A program made the translations under genes and the position numbers. The notes beneath the pieces were generated by a model. That model was not told the DNA's origin, ran no database searches, and was given only the letters and a program-made list of their open reading frames with translations. Positions 15,370-15,475 of a DNA stretch of 15,475 nt are shown piece by piece. Every line of letters begins with the position of its first letter. The stretch's first letter is position 1. Origin of the DNA: UBA4738 sp002413305 (GTDB lineage Bacteria > Actinomycetota > UBA4738); the NCBI GenBank assembly GCA_036847185.1, contig DAIUAM010000057.1, forward strand, positions 1 to 15,475. Direction: 5' to 3'.

Positions 15370-15475
15370 GGCGATAGCCGGGTAGGCCCCAACGGGGGCG
15401 GTTCGGCCCTTTCCGCCTCCCTAGGGCGTCCTGTTCACAGGATGAGGTTGCACCTCCCACGTAGCAGGGGTCAGG

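Noticed and set aside
15386..15399. Short hairpin GCCCC-AACG-GGGGC as a terminator of the right-end frame
   Set aside because: Only 5 bp with no T-tract, and such hairpins occur by chance at this GC content.

Overview
The window looks like a chromosomal segment of a high-GC actinobacterium (Actinomycetota), probably from an uncultured or metagenome-derived lineage. Three things point there. The E2-E1 fused 2-oxoglutarate enzyme Kgd is an actinobacterial hallmark. The epimerase closely resembles actinobacterial GalE. Small DUF6186-like and DUF3052-like proteins are also present. Codons are strongly GC-biased at third positions, which creates very long spurious antisense frames.

Layout from left to right. 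A tRNA-Ala(UGC) lies on the minus strand. It is followed on the plus strand by a translationally coupled pair of small membrane proteins and a DUF3417-type alpha-glucan phosphorylase. Convergent to the phosphorylase is a membrane-anchored L,D-transpeptidase (minus strand). Upstream of that, also on the minus strand, is a broken gene for a secreted protein of unknown function. From 5.7 to 12.9 kb the plus strand carries a DUF3052 protein, a GalE-type epimerase, a class III cyclase/AAA-ATPase signalling protein split by one frameshift, and the 1214-residue Kgd. A perfect 16-bp hairpin separates kgd from a convergent VOC/glyoxalase-like gene. The right end holds a secreted protein made of eight ~55-residue repeats, probably an eight-bladed beta-propeller. 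It carries a 25-nt deletion in repeat 7 and is followed in the same frame by an orphan domain-like reading frame.

No single operon or defence/biosynthetic system ties these genes together. Central carbon metabolism (Kgd, glucan phosphorylase, GalE) and envelope functions (L,D-transpeptidase, secreted proteins) dominate. The most notable signal is that three genes, all non-essential-looking (secreted unknown, cyclase-ATPase, propeller), carry reading-frame breaks, while housekeeping genes with similar G/C runs are intact. These could be real gene decay or assembly indels. Reads over the sites would settle it. I see no CRISPR, insertion sequence or phage feature. Positions 1-137 hold nothing I can support.
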